A stretch of DNA of 64,000 nt from Emergomyces orientalis (Eukaryota > Ascomycota > Eurotiomycetes > Onygenales > Ajellomycetaceae), in assembly GCA_002110485.1 (NCBI GenBank), contig MOWL01000073.1:62001-126000 (forward strand), given 5' to 3'. Shown here one piece after another: positions 42,883-55,572 of the stretch (the first letter of the stretch is position 1; the number at the start of each line of letters is the position of its first letter). The position numbers were made by a program, and so were the translations under genes. Below the pieces are notes generated by a model. It saw only the letters and a list, made by a program, of their open reading frames with translations, was not told the DNA's origin and did no database searches.

Positions 42883-44141
42883 ATGATGTATCTCATTTGG
42901 CTGACTCTATTGTCTACTCTTTTAAATCTAAATTTACAAAGTGCTCTAGCTGTATCTAATTTTCAGACTGCATCAGCTTCTGTTATATCAGCAGAATCTT
43001 CTTTCTCTCTGAGTGAACATGACTCTCAATTATCAGCATCTCTGCTGTTGAATCTGTCAAGTCAATCTCCGGGAAGGCGACCTGGCTCGAACCCATCTAA
43101 AAATATTTCCAGTCGCCAGCAGCCGCAGCCGCAGCCACAGCCACAGCCACAGCCAGGGCCCGGGCGCCGACCTCCACGACCTCCGCAGCCTCCGCAGCCT
43201 CCGCAGCCTCCACAGCCTCCACAGCCTCCACAGCCTTCGCAGCCTCCACAACCTCCGCAGCCTCCGCAGCCTCCGCAGCCTCCACAGCCTCCACAGCCTC
43301 CACAGCCTCCACAGCCTCCACAGCCTCCACAGCCTTCGCAGCCTCCACAACCTCCGCAGCCTCCGCAGCCTCCGCAGCCTCCACAACCTCCACAGCCTCC
43401 ACAGCCTCCACAGCCTCCACAGCCTTCGCAGCCTCCACAACCTCCGCAGCCTCCGCAGCCTCCGCAGCCTCCACAGCCTCCACAGCCTCCACATATTCAT
43501 ATCCTTCGGACAGGAGGCCCACAAGGCGATCCAAAAGTTGGTCTCTACGTGACCTTGAGAAGAACGGAATCAATATATACTGAGAATATCTTTGCTCTAT
43601 TTCTTACATCAGATAGGAATGAAGCCACTTCAGCTATGTTAAGTAATAATCAGGAGCTGTTTATTGTTGATGAAAATAAACATGGATTAGATCTAATTTC
43701 ATCTTTTATTCAAAGTAAGTATTTTTCTGATTAAGCTGTGGGCTGCCTCTCCCCTCTCTGTTTTATATTATGAAGTCTTCAGAAAAATTTCAGTAAATTC
43801 TAGATCTGAATAAATTATTAATAAGTTAAATACAGCTGAATGGGTATCATTGATAGCCTATCTAAGTGGAACAAATCTATTCTCATTTAATTCCTATAAA
43901 CAGCTGATATATAATGGTTTTTCTGCTGATAGCTATCTTGGTGAGTTTTATCTGACTGCTTTTTTGTGATATACTGCTTATATAAATTTTTGTGTTAATC
44001 TGACTAATCTGCTGTGTTCTTTTCTTATCTGAAGCTTGTGATTGGTCACTTGGTGTGTCACAATTATTTCTTATTACTGACAGCAGTGCTTCTCTGCCTT
44101 GTTGCTGCACAAGAGTCACTCTGGTCATGGAGTTCATTTAA
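42883..44141 (+). CDS. Predicted secreted Pro-Pro-Gln repeat protein
   Basis: A three-exon model: 42883-43714, 43836-43940 and 44035-44141. Donors are GTAAGT and GTGAGT, acceptors are TACAG and GAAG, and the phase is kept, giving 347 residues. A signal peptide is likely at residues 1-23 (MMYLIWLTLLSTLLNLNLQSALA, ending in an A-x-A site; only the two ends matter here). A Ser-rich stretch follows. About 100-200 is a long array of Pro-Pro-Gln triplets (9-bp DNA units). The C-terminal domain is globular-looking and includes LYVTLRRTESIYTENIFAL, TEWVSLIAYLSGTNLF and a CCC cluster. I know no matching family. It stands alone inside the retroelement island and shows no premature stop, unlike its neighbours. 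Unspliced, the frame ends earlier (43734). Confidence 0.6.
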
Positions 44142-44274
44142 TTAAACAGAGAGCTCTTGAAATTAGAATGACTGTTTATCTTTTAATAATACACTAAATA
44201 AACACTTCTCAGAAAGTAGTTAAATTTAAAATCAAATTCACAGAGATATATCTAGCTTTCATCTTTTTTATAAT

Positions 44275-44546
44275 TGTAAGGACTCGCAAGTATTATTCTA
44301 AGGGTTCGCAGCTTGGCGTGATATGTACTAGTTACTGGAAGCATTCAATATAAGAGAAAAGGTAGGGGTCAATATGATAATTGTATTCAAGCTGAGTTGC
44401 GAAAAGAATGGCCGCAACTTCTAGTTATATAGCTGTGTGGCCAAGGCCCGCTATGCTCAAGGCCCGCTAACCGTAATGGTTACGCGAGGGCTTGAGCATG
44501 GAGGATAGGGGTAAGGAATCGCTCCGCGCAGGCAGGATTTCTTACA
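44275..44546. mobile_element. Solo LTR, 272 bp
   Basis: Begins TGTAAG and ends CTTACA, so it has TG...CA ends within a 6-bp inverted repeat. It is flanked by the direct repeat ATAAT (44270-44274 and 44547-44551). No internal retrotransposon domain is attached, consistent with recombination between two LTRs. The sequence is GC-richer than its surroundings. Confidence 0.75.
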
Positions 44547-44721
44547 ATAATTTTATTAACAGCTCTTTTGCTAGATTTGTCTTTTCAGGTAAGACTTATT
44601 GAATGTTATTTTTTTTTTTTTTTCAATCAAATATATCTCTGCTTTCAAGTGCTTTACATTCATAATTGCTGAATCTTTTAGCTTGTATATCATTCTCTTA
44701 GCTTCATGAGTTGACAGGGGG

Positions 44722-47700
44722 TTTATTTATTTATTTATTATTTCTACACCACTTAATCGCAAGGATATGTGGGGCTCTGCTTAATATACAAAAAGAAAAA
44801 CCTTGTGACAAGCATAGCTTGTTACTGGGCTAAAAACCCTCTGATCTTGATCTATTCCACTCTTTAACATCTTCAAAATACCGCGGAGCAGCCACAGCTG
44901 CTCTTAGAGAAAGAGATGCCTAGTGTGGTGGGGAACCTCGGCGCGGAATTATTTTTCGCCGGAGCTTCGCCGATAAATTCGGCTCGCCGCTGCCCGTTCC
45001 ATCATCATCATCATGTTGGGCGAAGATTGATTGTACGCAGAGCAGTGAGATTGCTCCTTTTGATTGTGTGATTTGATAAGTGATTGATTGCTTGTTCTTC
45101 TTCTATATTTGAATCTCCTACGCGTCCTTTTTGATTGCTATTTGGATAGCTCGTTGAATAGAATATTATACACAGCGAACTTACCAACCTTCTTACGATT
45201 CCGCTGCTCCTGCCCACGTGCCGCCAGAACAGAAGCGCACAACCCCTTATTCCACTTCACTAGCATCAAAAAGAAAGACAAGATCACCCACAATCACTCT
45301 TAGTAATGACTGTTAAAACATAGAAAATCTCTCAATGAAAGTGTCTGTCGCTCTCCATGTCTTCACCGCATGGTACGCACCTCAACCATTTCAGGTATAA
45401 CTGCTACTCAGCATATTTCTTGATATGCCACATCATACGCGCCCTGCGCACCTCGCTCATTCTGCTTCCATCATCTCGGGGCGCTTCGCCTCCCCTGCCT
45501 CTCACTCAGGACTTTGGCCAGAGTGAACTGCTCAAGAATGCCCTGTTTCAATCACCATTTGATCAGTCTGTGCAGTCTCTCTGCTGTGTTCAACAGCCGT
45601 CTCTTATCCACTCTTCCTTCATGCTCCAGCTCTGCGCGCTCTGCGCTGAATCGTGTGCAGTGCACTATCACATGAAGCACGGTTTCATGCTCATATTCAC
45701 ATGGGCACTCTGGTGTGGGAAAATCTGGCACTTTTCTTCTATGTAAAAATGCTGCCAGGCCTGTCTTGCCTGTGCGCAGTTGAACTATTAGTGAGCTTCA
45801 AGCCTTGCTCAGGCCCTCATGCCACTTTAGCTGCTTAATGTCTGGGGGTCTATCAAACAGTTCTCTTCATGGTGTGATGCATGCTTCTCAAATGTTAGGT
45901 CATCTAATTACTGATTCCTTCCATACCCACTTTTTGAAGAATCAATCAGTCAGGTGATTTATCTGATTCTCTCTCTCTCTGCACTGTTTTGCTTCTCTCA
46001 CTCACTGTGAACTCCATTCTCGCTGCATTCTCACTGGATGCAGCACAGTCTTCACTGGTACCACGTGCCTGATTTCTCTATGCTGGAGTCTGATTCTGAT
46101 CTGTGTGCATGCTTGCTGTATCTGCTCCATGACTCCTGATTCTCTAAGCCGCTCAGTTGCTTTAACCACCATTCCATCAAGGTACACACTCATCGGCAGT
46201 GTGAATGTTTCAGCTTCCAGAGAGGTGATCAGTGTTGCTCTATAGACTTCAGCTATGATGCACAGACATTCATTTTGAATCTTCTTCAGACTTCTTAACA
46301 GCTGGCGCTGTTGTCAGGGCTCTTGTTGAGTTGCCTGCAGTTGATGCCATGCCAGCGCGCCATACATGATGGCTGGCCTGACCACAGCATTGTAGACTCT
46401 ACGGGCTTGCTGAAGAGGGAGGCCTCATGTTGACTGTGTGGTCTGTGTGAGAGCTTCTATTTGCGATTTTGACCTGTCTATAACTCTGTTTATATGACCT
46501 TGCCATCTCAGCTTGGAATCAAGTCATACTTCTAGCACCTGCATTTCCTTCTGTGGTGGTATTTCTCGCTGTGGTAGCTGCAGTGGCTGTTCCAGATTAA
46601 ACCTTGTGCGTGCTCGAGTGAAGTGCATAAGTTCATACTTTTGTGGCGCGAAGATTGCTCCATGTCTGTCCACTCAATGCGCACATTCAGTGTGCACTTG
46701 TGCTAGTTGCGCGCAGTTCGCCTCAGTGGAGTCGCTGTATGCCAGAATATTGATATCATCCACAAATCCTATGCAGCTGACAGGCTTATTGCATGGTGAG
46801 TGGATGCGCAGCAACTCCTCATTATAGAAAAGAAAGAGAATGAGTGCTAGTGATAATCTCTGTGAAATACCTGCATTCACACTGAAGGCTTCTGTTTCCT
46901 GCTCATCAAACACTAGTGTGGCTCTGCGCCCTTGCATGAATGAATTAACTCATTCAGTCAGATGTCTGAGTAGTTCTTTCATTTTGAGAATGTGAATCAA
47001 GTGTCTTCTGAGCACTCTGTCATATGCTCCAGAGATGTCTAGTGATAACACTGATATCACTGTCTTCTGCTTCTCTCATACTGTGCGAATTTGTGCTAGC
47101 AGTAGTGCAAGTGCTGTCTCAGTGAAGTGCTCACTGCGTGCTCTCATCTGTTGAGCTGGCAACATTTCATGACTCTCTGCAAGATGTCTTATCTCTCTTG
47201 CTGTTGCAGTTTCAATGATTTTTCCCACAGTGTCTAGCAGTGTTATAGGCCTTCAAGCTTCTGCTTCACTGTAGTCTTTCTTGCCTGACTTCTTAAACAC
47301 CACTGTGCGCGCTGTCTTGAATACCTGCGGATAGTGCTCCAATTGCCAGCAGGCTTAGGTGAGCTCAGTCATTGCTGTGATGAAGTTCAGCCCTAGCATT
47401 TTAAGAAAGTGATTGGGGATGCCATTGATACCTGAAGTCTTGTCATTTGATAATCTAACTATGATTGTTTCTATTGTGTTGCTCATGCTCTGTGGTTGAA
47501 CATCTCTCTGCATATTCACATCACTGACTGGTAGTGGCTCAGGAAAGAACCTCTCATGCAGCAGTTCAGCCTTGTTCTGAAACATGGGTGTTAAAGACTC
47601 AGGCATATCTGAGGCACTAGGTGCTTTCTTAAGCGGTGATAACCTTGCAGGTTGCTTGAACTCATGAGTGCGTGTGCGCCCCCATTTGGCTAGCTTCCAG

Positions 47701-50280
47701 AGCAGCTTAGAGTCAGTGCCTGCACTGTTCATTAGATCATGAAAGCTTGCAGTTTTTACAAGCTTTATTTCTCTGTTGCACTTGTTCTGTGCTCTTTTTC
47801 TTTTATTCTCAGTACTGTAAGTGCTTCTCATAGCTTGTTTGTATTCACTGACAGCTTCTGCTATCTCTTTTGATCATCATGAGCGGCTTTTCTCACAGAC
47901 ATGAGCGCGTTTAGCGTGTTTATCTGCCAGTGTGCTGATGAACTTGCTGAGGTAATTCACATATTCATCAATCTCTGCTGTTGAGGTGAAGGTCTTGCAG
48001 CATCTAAGATTCAGACAATTCTGCTATAGCAGCTGTGAATTCACTCTTCATCAGCTGCACCTCTTTCTCAATCTGACAGGCACATTGATAGCAAGTCTGA
48101 TAATCACTGATAGATGATCTGATGTCATGTCTATCTCATGCACCACTTGATATTCTAACATTCCTTCATTCAGATTTTCTGACACAAAGATCAGGTTCAG
48201 AGTTGTTTCAGTACTATCACAGTTCTGTCATGTGATCTCACCCTGTGGTGTTACCAGTTGCAAATTGAGGGCGTCCATCTGTGCTATAAGCTTTCATGTC
48301 AGTTCAAAATCGTGCCTCACACGCTCCCCTCCCCAGTTTGAGTGATGCACATTGAAGTCCCCTGGCACCACCATCTCTGCTTGTTGCGCGGTTGTCTCAT
48401 GATTCTGTACTTGTGCACTTGTCTTCTGATTCTGCATCTGTAGCAAGGCCTCCGCTTCTTCCATCATCATTTGTAGCTGCAGAATGGGGGAGTCCTCAGG
48501 CACCATCATGTAGCTGCCTGGCGGGGTGGCATAGACATTGAGTATTAGCACCAGGCTCTTTGCTGTGATAATAGTTAGCAGTATCATGTATCTTGTTACT
48601 ATTCTAACCTTTCATGCCTCTGCTGCCAGTCTTTTGTTAATGAGAAACCTCACTCTAGCCTCCTTATTCTGCATGCCTGCCTGCCAGAATCCACAGTCAG
48701 TTGAGCATGTTGTGTCACTGCCTGCTCTCTCCTGCATCCATGGCTCTTGTAGCGCAATAATATTGTAGTTTAATGCCGTTTCGGGCTTGGCCAGCAACGC
48801 ATTCATCACTTTACTTGAGTTATGCACATTGTATTGCAGTATATGAAGTTGTTCTCTCATAGTTCATCCATATTCTGGTCCTGCATATCAATTGGCCGCG
48901 CAGAGCGCATGTACTCATTTAAAGAGTCTCTCTGTTGCACATCTGCTCTGAACACATCAGTGAGTCTTTTCACTCTTCACTGATTGCTTTGTATTTTCTT
49001 GTCTGTGATTCTGTCATGTTTTCTGGGTGTGATCCAGCATTTCTCATTCAGAGTCTGTATCATAAAGCATTGCAGCTGGTTTCTGAGTGCCTCTTTAGCC
49101 ATTTCAACCGCCGCGCGCCGCTCCAGGCAGTTTGACGCCCATGCTGGGTGCGTCCCTTTGCAGTTGCAGCAGACTGTCTTTTTTCTCTTCATCATAGCTG
49201 CGCACTTCTTGTCTGTGTGTCCCTTCACTGCACAGTGTCCACAGACATCCCCTTTTCGGCAAAATCTAGCTATGTGCTCATATCGCTGGCAGCTGTAGCA
49301 CTGAGTGACTTGAGCCTCTCTATGGAAGATTTCAACCATGCAGAACTCATTTCCCAAGATAATATCACTTTTCACTAGAGTATTTGCCTGTTGCAGTGTT
49401 GCTACATGCATGATGATACTTTCATGCAGCTTCTGTTGCTTAGCTAGATATCTTGTCATCTTGAGAATAAGCATCTTGCATCTCAGTGATAGATTCTGCT
49501 TGTATACATCATTCACTGCTCTCTCTGGTTTGTCTCAGCTAATGGTCTTGAGTGGGGCACTCTTGATCAGTACTGCATACATTTTCTTTCTCATATGTGC
49601 CTTGTCATCTCATTTTCTCACTCATTCATTGCTTTTCGTCAATTCAGCCTTCGTACTGGGTGTATCTGTGACAAGAATCAGGTCTCCGCTGGGCATGTAT
49701 CTCGCTGCCACCACTGTGCCAGTGGTGATGTCTTAGATAACTTCATTCACCTTCTTAACAATGGCCTCTGGGGTGCGCTCCTCCACTGACAGTGCATTGC
49801 AGTTACGTCGAGATATCACCACCTCTCTCAACACACACCTGGTTACTACCTTCGCTGGCGGCCCTTCATTGGCCACTATGCGCGCCCATGAGGTCTCACT
49901 GTCCAGCATGTTGCATCTTTCATTCTGCTGTGATGTGCTTGTAGCACTCTCTAGCTTCTTCAATATGTTGTCCAGCAGGTCCTTCTTGAGCTTGTTCACT
50001 GCCTTCAGAGCTTTCTGAATATACAGTAAATCTTTCTTATTAATCTTCTTGTCTTTCTCCCCCTCTCTAAGAGCCTTGGTGATCGTGCACAGTATTGCTG
50101 CTATATCATTTGTTGCTGCATCTCCTGCCTGCGCGGCTCCAGGTGCGCGTCGCGCCGCGCGCGCACCTACATTCCCTGCACCACCACCCACGCCCACTGC
50201 CTCAACCATGGTGTTTGAGAGTGCGTGAGCGAGCTGATGCCCTTCAAGACCCTCTGCGGCATGAAAGCGATCGCGATTTA
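44722..50280 (-). mobile_element. LINE-D, nearly full-length but decayed non-LTR element
   Basis: Read on the minus strand. ORF1 (about 50209-48977) starts MVEAVGVGGG and carries CCHC knuckles (CYSCQRYEHIARFC, CGHCAVKGHTDKKC, CCNCKGTHPAWASNC). ORF2 (from 48860) has endonuclease (LQEPWMQER, VVPGDFNVHHSNW), RT (LDISGAYDRVL, FVDDINILAY) and the region shared with LINE-E. Many in-frame stops occur, most of them TGA at tryptophan positions (for example NE-stop-VRK-stop-DDK, S-stop-stop-SKEI, TE-stop-VNSFMQGR, V-stop-LDSKLRW). There are also two TAA stops, one TGA replacing arginine, and at least one frameshift. The 3' tail is TAAA repeats. No target-site duplication was found, so the 5' limit is approximate. 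About 44940-45330 has no clear counterpart in LINE-E. Confidence 0.8.
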
Positions 50281-50525
50281 ATTGTAAAAAGATAAAATAA
50301 TTTTTGATGAGGCGTGTTCTAATGATTTTGAGAGAAGTATATAAACTGAACTAAAAAAAGTCTTCTGTTTTGAAATCAGAGATCTGAGCTACACAATTTT
50401 TTAAAAAGATTATTCTTTTATTACAGTAGATGAAACATGAAAGCTATATCAGAGATATTCAGAGACACTTTGACACTGCTAATACTTTTGTATTAAATAG
50501 AAATCAAACCCGCTGAACAAGTCTC

Positions 50526-50822
50526 ATGCAAGGTGATGTGATTGAATATAGAAATTCAGAGCTAGGTCACATTATCACTATTTTCACTCATAATCTGAAT
50601 GAATATAATGATAGAGTATTCTTTTCAATCATCTTCATAAGTGTGATACAGTATGATAGAGTGCTGGATCTTCTGATTTTACAAGATAGCACTGCTGATT
50701 ATAATATTATTGAGCTCTCTGCTGTGAGCAAACCAAGTCTCTATATAATTCCAGTTACATCCAACTCCTCTGATACCTTGACATACAATTCAAAAGACAC
50801 ACAGCTTTTACACTGCTCATGA
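50526..50822 (+). CDS. Small hypothetical frame in the AT-rich island
   Basis: An open frame of 98 residues starting MQGDVIEYRNSELGHI. Composition is protein-like (hydrophobic runs such as VFFSIIFISVIQYDRVLDLLIL), but there is no family I recognise. It could be an exon of a larger gene or a fragment of a decayed one. It lies just upstream of the 5' end of LINE-D and does not resemble LINE proteins. Confidence 0.25.
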   Translation: MQGDVIEYRNSELGHIITIFTHNLNEYNDRVFFSIIFISVIQYDRVLDLLILQDSTADYNIIELSAVSKPSLYIIPVTSNSSDTLTYNSKDTQLLHCS

Positions 50823-51174
50823 AATGTATTCTTTTTCTAAATTGACATGTAAACATCTTCAAATGTTGAGAGTTCTTTGAGAATTGAAGCATGATTTTTA
50901 GATAATTTAGAGATAATAGAGAGTTCTACAGTCTTTTGTATTTCAGTAATCATATCTTTTCTAGCTATGTGTATATAATTTTAATATTATGAATACTGTA
51001 TGAAGTAATGAATATCTGATACTCTGTGCTCTGATCATGATTGTGCTATAATCATAATCTCACTGTGCTCCAATCATGAATATTTGTGTGATTTGAGCAT
51101 GTCTAGCTTGTTACAATTTAACTGACATGTTATTGGTATGTTAGCGATCTCTAATACATGTAAACTAATGGCAT

Positions 51175-51220
51175 GTTCCGAAAAAATTAATGGTTGTTCA
51201 TGTATAACTTTTTTCGGAAC
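51175..51220. repeat. Perfect 12-bp inverted repeat with a 22-base spacer
   Basis: GTTCCGAAAAAA at 51175-51186 is followed by its exact complement at 51209-51220. It sits at the composition boundary between the island and the host genes. It may be a hairpin or the tip of a small transposon. Confidence 0.7.
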
Positions 51221-51711
51221 GTTTTGACGTTGGTTACTAATGATGATAGCACGGTGGATCTACCGTTATTCGGAGCCACTAATTTCCGGTATGGGGAACG
51301 TGGTGCTAGGCAGAGGAGCTAAAAGTTGGCACCACGTTCAGTTTTGTTGGCACCACGATCAACTGTAGTATCACCATATTGGAGGATAACGTTGTTGTGT
51401 ATTCTATTCTAGCTAGCGAGGTTCTACAAATAGGATTGGGAGGCCACGTGGCTGCAGTAGCCGTAGCAACCTCCAACACACCAACAGGATCATGCGTGAC
51501 TAAGCACCTATTTGTTTACCTTTTACCACATTGGGAAGCAAAAAGTTCATGGAGTGACAAACAAACGATATACATTCTGACAACGACGACATCACTTTAT
51601 AATACATAAATGCTTTTTCTATGAGCTGTTAATATATGGTCTTTAAACAAGCCCCTCGCGTCCTGACTTTTCATCGGTATATACCTGAGTTAACTGTCTT
51701 ATCTGTCTCTC

Positions 51712-54700
51712 ATGGCTGGCGCAACACGCTCCCAGGCCCCTCCAGGCGGCTTGCGGAGGGCTCTGATACGCCCACCCCAAAGAACCAGAGCCTCCATTCT
51801 CAGCGAGCGAGCAGACTCCCCAGCCTCTGCTCTTAGGTCTTCCAACGCCAATGCCGCACGCTCCATTCGATCACCCAGCGTGCAACCAACTTCGGGGCTG
51901 AAGCGAAAGGAAAGGGAGTTTGAGCCCCAACCCGTTGAGCGGACAAATATCCATGTCGTTGTACGGTGTCGGGGTAGGAATGATCGAGAAGTCAAGGAAA
52001 ACAGCGGCGTGGTTGTATCAACCCAAGGGGTCAAGGGGACAAGCCTGGAATTATCCATGGGTCCAAATGCGATGGGAAACAAAGAGTATCACTTCGACAA
52101 GGTGTTTTCTGCCGCTGCGGATCAAGCAATAATCTACGAAGATGTGGTAGTTCCAATTCTGAATGAGGTACAATTTTCCAGGCTCGCCCATTTCTAGCAA
52201 AATAACTTCGAGCCCAATCAGTTAACTAGACAAATTGTAGATGCTTTCGGGATTTAATTGTACCATATTTGCGTATGGCCAAACTGGAACAGGCAAAACC
52301 TACACGATGTCAGGCGATATGGAAGACACCCTTGGTTTGTTATCAGATGCTGCTGGAATTATCCCACGCGTGCTCTATTCCCTCTTCAAAAAACTTGAGG
52401 ATATGGAAAGTTCTGTCAAATGCTCGTTTATCGAGTTGTACAATGAGGAGCTCCGAGATCTCCTCTCCTCAGAGGATGGTACTAAGCTAAAAATATACGA
52501 AGACGGGGCGAAAAAGGGCAATCACGGCACCATGGTACAGGGTATGGGTGAAACATACATTCACTCTGCTTCTGCCGGCATCAAGTTGCTTCAAGAGGGT
52601 AGCTACAAACGGCAAGTAGCAGCTACAAAATGCAACGACCTGAGCTCCCGAAGCCACACGGTATTTACGATTACAGTGTTTGTAAAACGAAAAACGGAAA
52701 AGGGCGAAGAATACGTCAGCAGTGGAAAACTCAACCTAGTGGACTTGGCTGGAAGCGAGAATATCCAGCGCAGTGGCGCAGAAAATAAGAGAGCCACCGA
52801 GGCAGGTTTGATCAACAAGAGCTTGCTCACACTGGGGAGGGTAATTAATGCCCTGGTAGATGGAGGCCCGCATATACCATACAGGTCCGCTTCCTTTCAA
52901 TATTATAATTTCTGAAGTTGTTACTCACGCGTCATAGGGAATCCAAACTCACGAGACTACTTCAAGATTCTTTGGGTGGACGTACGAAAACGTGTATTAT
53001 AGCCACCGTATCCCCCGCAAGGAGCAATCTTGAGGAAACTATCTCAACATTAGATTATGCATTCCGAGCGAAGAATATTCGTAACAAACCCCAAATCAAC
53101 TCCACTATATCAAAAAAAACTATGCTTCGAGAATTCACGATAGAAATTGAGAAGCTAAAAACCGAACTTATCGCGACGCGGCAAAGAAATGGCGTCTATC
53201 TTTCCCCGGGAGCATACGAAGAAATGAATATCGAAAGCGAGTCTCGTCGCATCCTCACTGAAGAACAAAGAGTAAAGATCGAAACCATGGAAGCCAACCT
53301 CAAAAATAAAGTTCAGGAGTTGTTCACCCTAACCAGCAATTTCAATGATGTAAAGAAAGATAATGAGTCCACCAAGCTTTTACTTGACCAGACGGAAGAT
53401 CTCTTGGAGAAAACGGATATCGTGCTCAAAAGCACGAAGAGAAGCTTGGAAGAAGAATCAATGCTACGAAAAGCTCACGAAGAAACCGAAGAAAACCTGT
53501 ACAGCATTGGGACCAGCTTGATATCTACATTGGGCAAGTCAGTCTCTGATGTTGACGGCCTACACTCGAAGCTTCGGCGACGGTCAGATCTTCACTCCTT
53601 GAACAGGGAAACGTGGCAATCTTCTACCTCCGAAGTATTGGATATCTCGATCATGGTGGACGAGCGGATAGCAACCTTCCAACGCCAACAGTCCAAATTG
53701 CTGGAAGATTTGTCTGTTAGAATGGAAGGTTTTGTCACTCAAGAGTTAGAACGCGTCAATTCTGGTCATTTGCTTATTTCTCGGGCAGAGGATTCGTTTG
53801 AGAACATAGAAATGGAAACCAAGGAGCACACTTCCGAGTGTCGGGATGAAATGAATGAAGTCCTTGACGAAATCAAAATTCTGCGGGAACACGTCAAACA
53901 GAAAGTTGGTGACGGGCTGAGCGGTTTTTCTACTGCAGCAGAACGCATATCGGGTGAAATAATAAATGAGCTTGGGCAATTTCATAGTCAAGTAAGTGGC
54001 GTATTTTTGAGCACCGATGATACGTGTCGCTAATAAGTATAGCTGCATTCCTCGTACATGTCCCTCGGCGAGGAGTTTAAGTCCGTCATTGATACACTTG
54101 TCAGAAGCCTTCGATCCCAAAAAGCCGGTATTCATAGGCTTCGGAACCAGGTGCACGAAGCGAACAAACGAGCAGCCAGAGCAATTGAAGCAGCCGCGTT
54201 GAAACTACAAGCCACACTTGATGAAGAGCGAACTGTTGCAGAAATAGAGCGCGCCGCACTGTTATCTGATATAAAAATGCTCTTGGATAAATCAGGTAAA
54301 ACTCAGTCGGCACGACTCGATACCAAGGTGAACAGCATCTGCTCAGACATGGAAGGTTCTCTTGTTTCCTTGAAAGAGGCAGACATTGAATTCGGTGCGC
54401 ACATGGATAAGTGGGAATTGCAAGAGGATAAAATTATTACAGACGTTCTTGAATCAGAGTCAACGGTTCAACGAACGATTGATGATGATTGGAGTGTAAG
54501 TCATTGCAGTCACAACACGCCTCCGGAGATTTATGCTGACCTCTCCTAGGACTTTGATGCCCGAAATAATAAAATCCAGGAAACCGCGAGAGCCGTACAT
54601 CGGGAGACTGAAATGATTGTCAACACTCAAATGGAAGGAATTGCGACGCAAATGCAAGCTTTGGATGCCTTCGTCATGAGAGCAAGATCACAAAACGATA

Positions 54701-55572
54701 ACCATCACGAGTCACGGATCCGCACTTTAGAGAATCTAGGATGTAATATTCGCGAATCATACAAGGGCATTCATGATAACCTGGATGTATTTGGCATCCA
54801 GGCTAGGACCTTCCGGGACGACGTCCTCGATGATAACGAAAGTATTCAGGGCCCCATAGACAATCTCACTGAGGATATTAGGAAACCCCTTGCAGAGCTG
54901 CAATCAAACATCCAATCCAAGTCGCTTACGGAATACACCAAAACTGGAGAGACCCCCCAGAAAACGCAGTACGATTACCCATCCACGCTCCCGCGAACCG
55001 AGCCACATGATGCGCTAATCGCGAGGATGAGAGGAACCAGGGAATCCCAGGGAAACACAACTGATAACGAAGCGTCTCCCGCTTTAACTTCTCTTCGGCA
55101 ATGTTCTCCCATTAAATATCCCACTAAGGCCATGGTATATCAAGATGGTGGCAACGAGGTAGGGTCCAACAATCCTCCTACCAATATGAACGTCAAGCCA
55201 ACATCATCCTCGTCTGCGGGGCTTAGGGAGGTCGATATAAACGTCGCCGTGAAACCGCTTTCTAGCGTTGGTTTCACAGAATCCACAGATTTGTCGGCAT
55301 CATTCAGATCGTGCTCTGATGACACCCCAGTAGAAGCAGCGTGCAAGGGTATCATGCCTCCTCCATCGGAAAAAAGTCTTACCTCGTCGCCGCTCGCTAC
55401 GGCTGGCATTGTTACAGGAGATAGTAAATTACCCCAAAAGGCCACGGGTAGGAGGAACGCCATGGTCAACGGTCTGGGGATGATTATGGAGGGAGGTGAA
55501 AATATTCCTTTGTCGATGCAGTTCGAGAACCAGCTCGCGCAGAGTCAGAGGCTGAGAAGGCGCCCTACCTGA
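51712..55572 (+). CDS. bimC: Kinesin-5 (BimC/Eg5-type) mitotic motor
   Basis: A plus-end-directed, homotetrameric motor that slides antiparallel spindle microtubules to build and keep the bipolar spindle. The five-exon model is 51712-52167, 52241-52884, 52938-53991, 54043-54495 and 54550-55572, all in phase, giving 1209 residues. The N-terminal extension is basic. The motor domain starts near residue 78 (TNIHVVVRCRGRN). It holds the P-loop AYGQTGTGKTYT (about 163-174), switch I NDLSSRSH (about 283) and switch II LVDLAGSE (about 318), and it ends with the neck region after ISTLDYAFRAKNIRNKP. A long coiled coil and stalk follow. The BimC box (TGETPQKTQYDYP, about 1000-1013) contains the cyclin-dependent-kinase Thr-Pro site that controls spindle binding. 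The tail is Ser-rich. Length and order match fungal kinesin-5. Confidence 0.95.

Larger units (their letters stand above)
50281..51711. other. Right edge of the AT-rich island and kinesin upstream region
   Basis: AT-rich to about 51170, then the composition rises to the host level. It contains a small open frame (50526-50822), a 12-bp inverted repeat (51175-51220) and two copies of TTGGCACCACG near 51327 and 51349. The last 400 bases are probably the kinesin promoter. Confidence 0.45.

Noticed and set aside
43057..43573. Minus-strand Arg/Trp/Leu- and Ala/Glu-repeat proteins
   Set aside because: They are reverse readings of the Pro-Pro-Gln repeat.
50370..50520. tRNA-like A and B box pair
   Set aside because: The two box-like sequences have the wrong spacing and do not fold into a cloverleaf.
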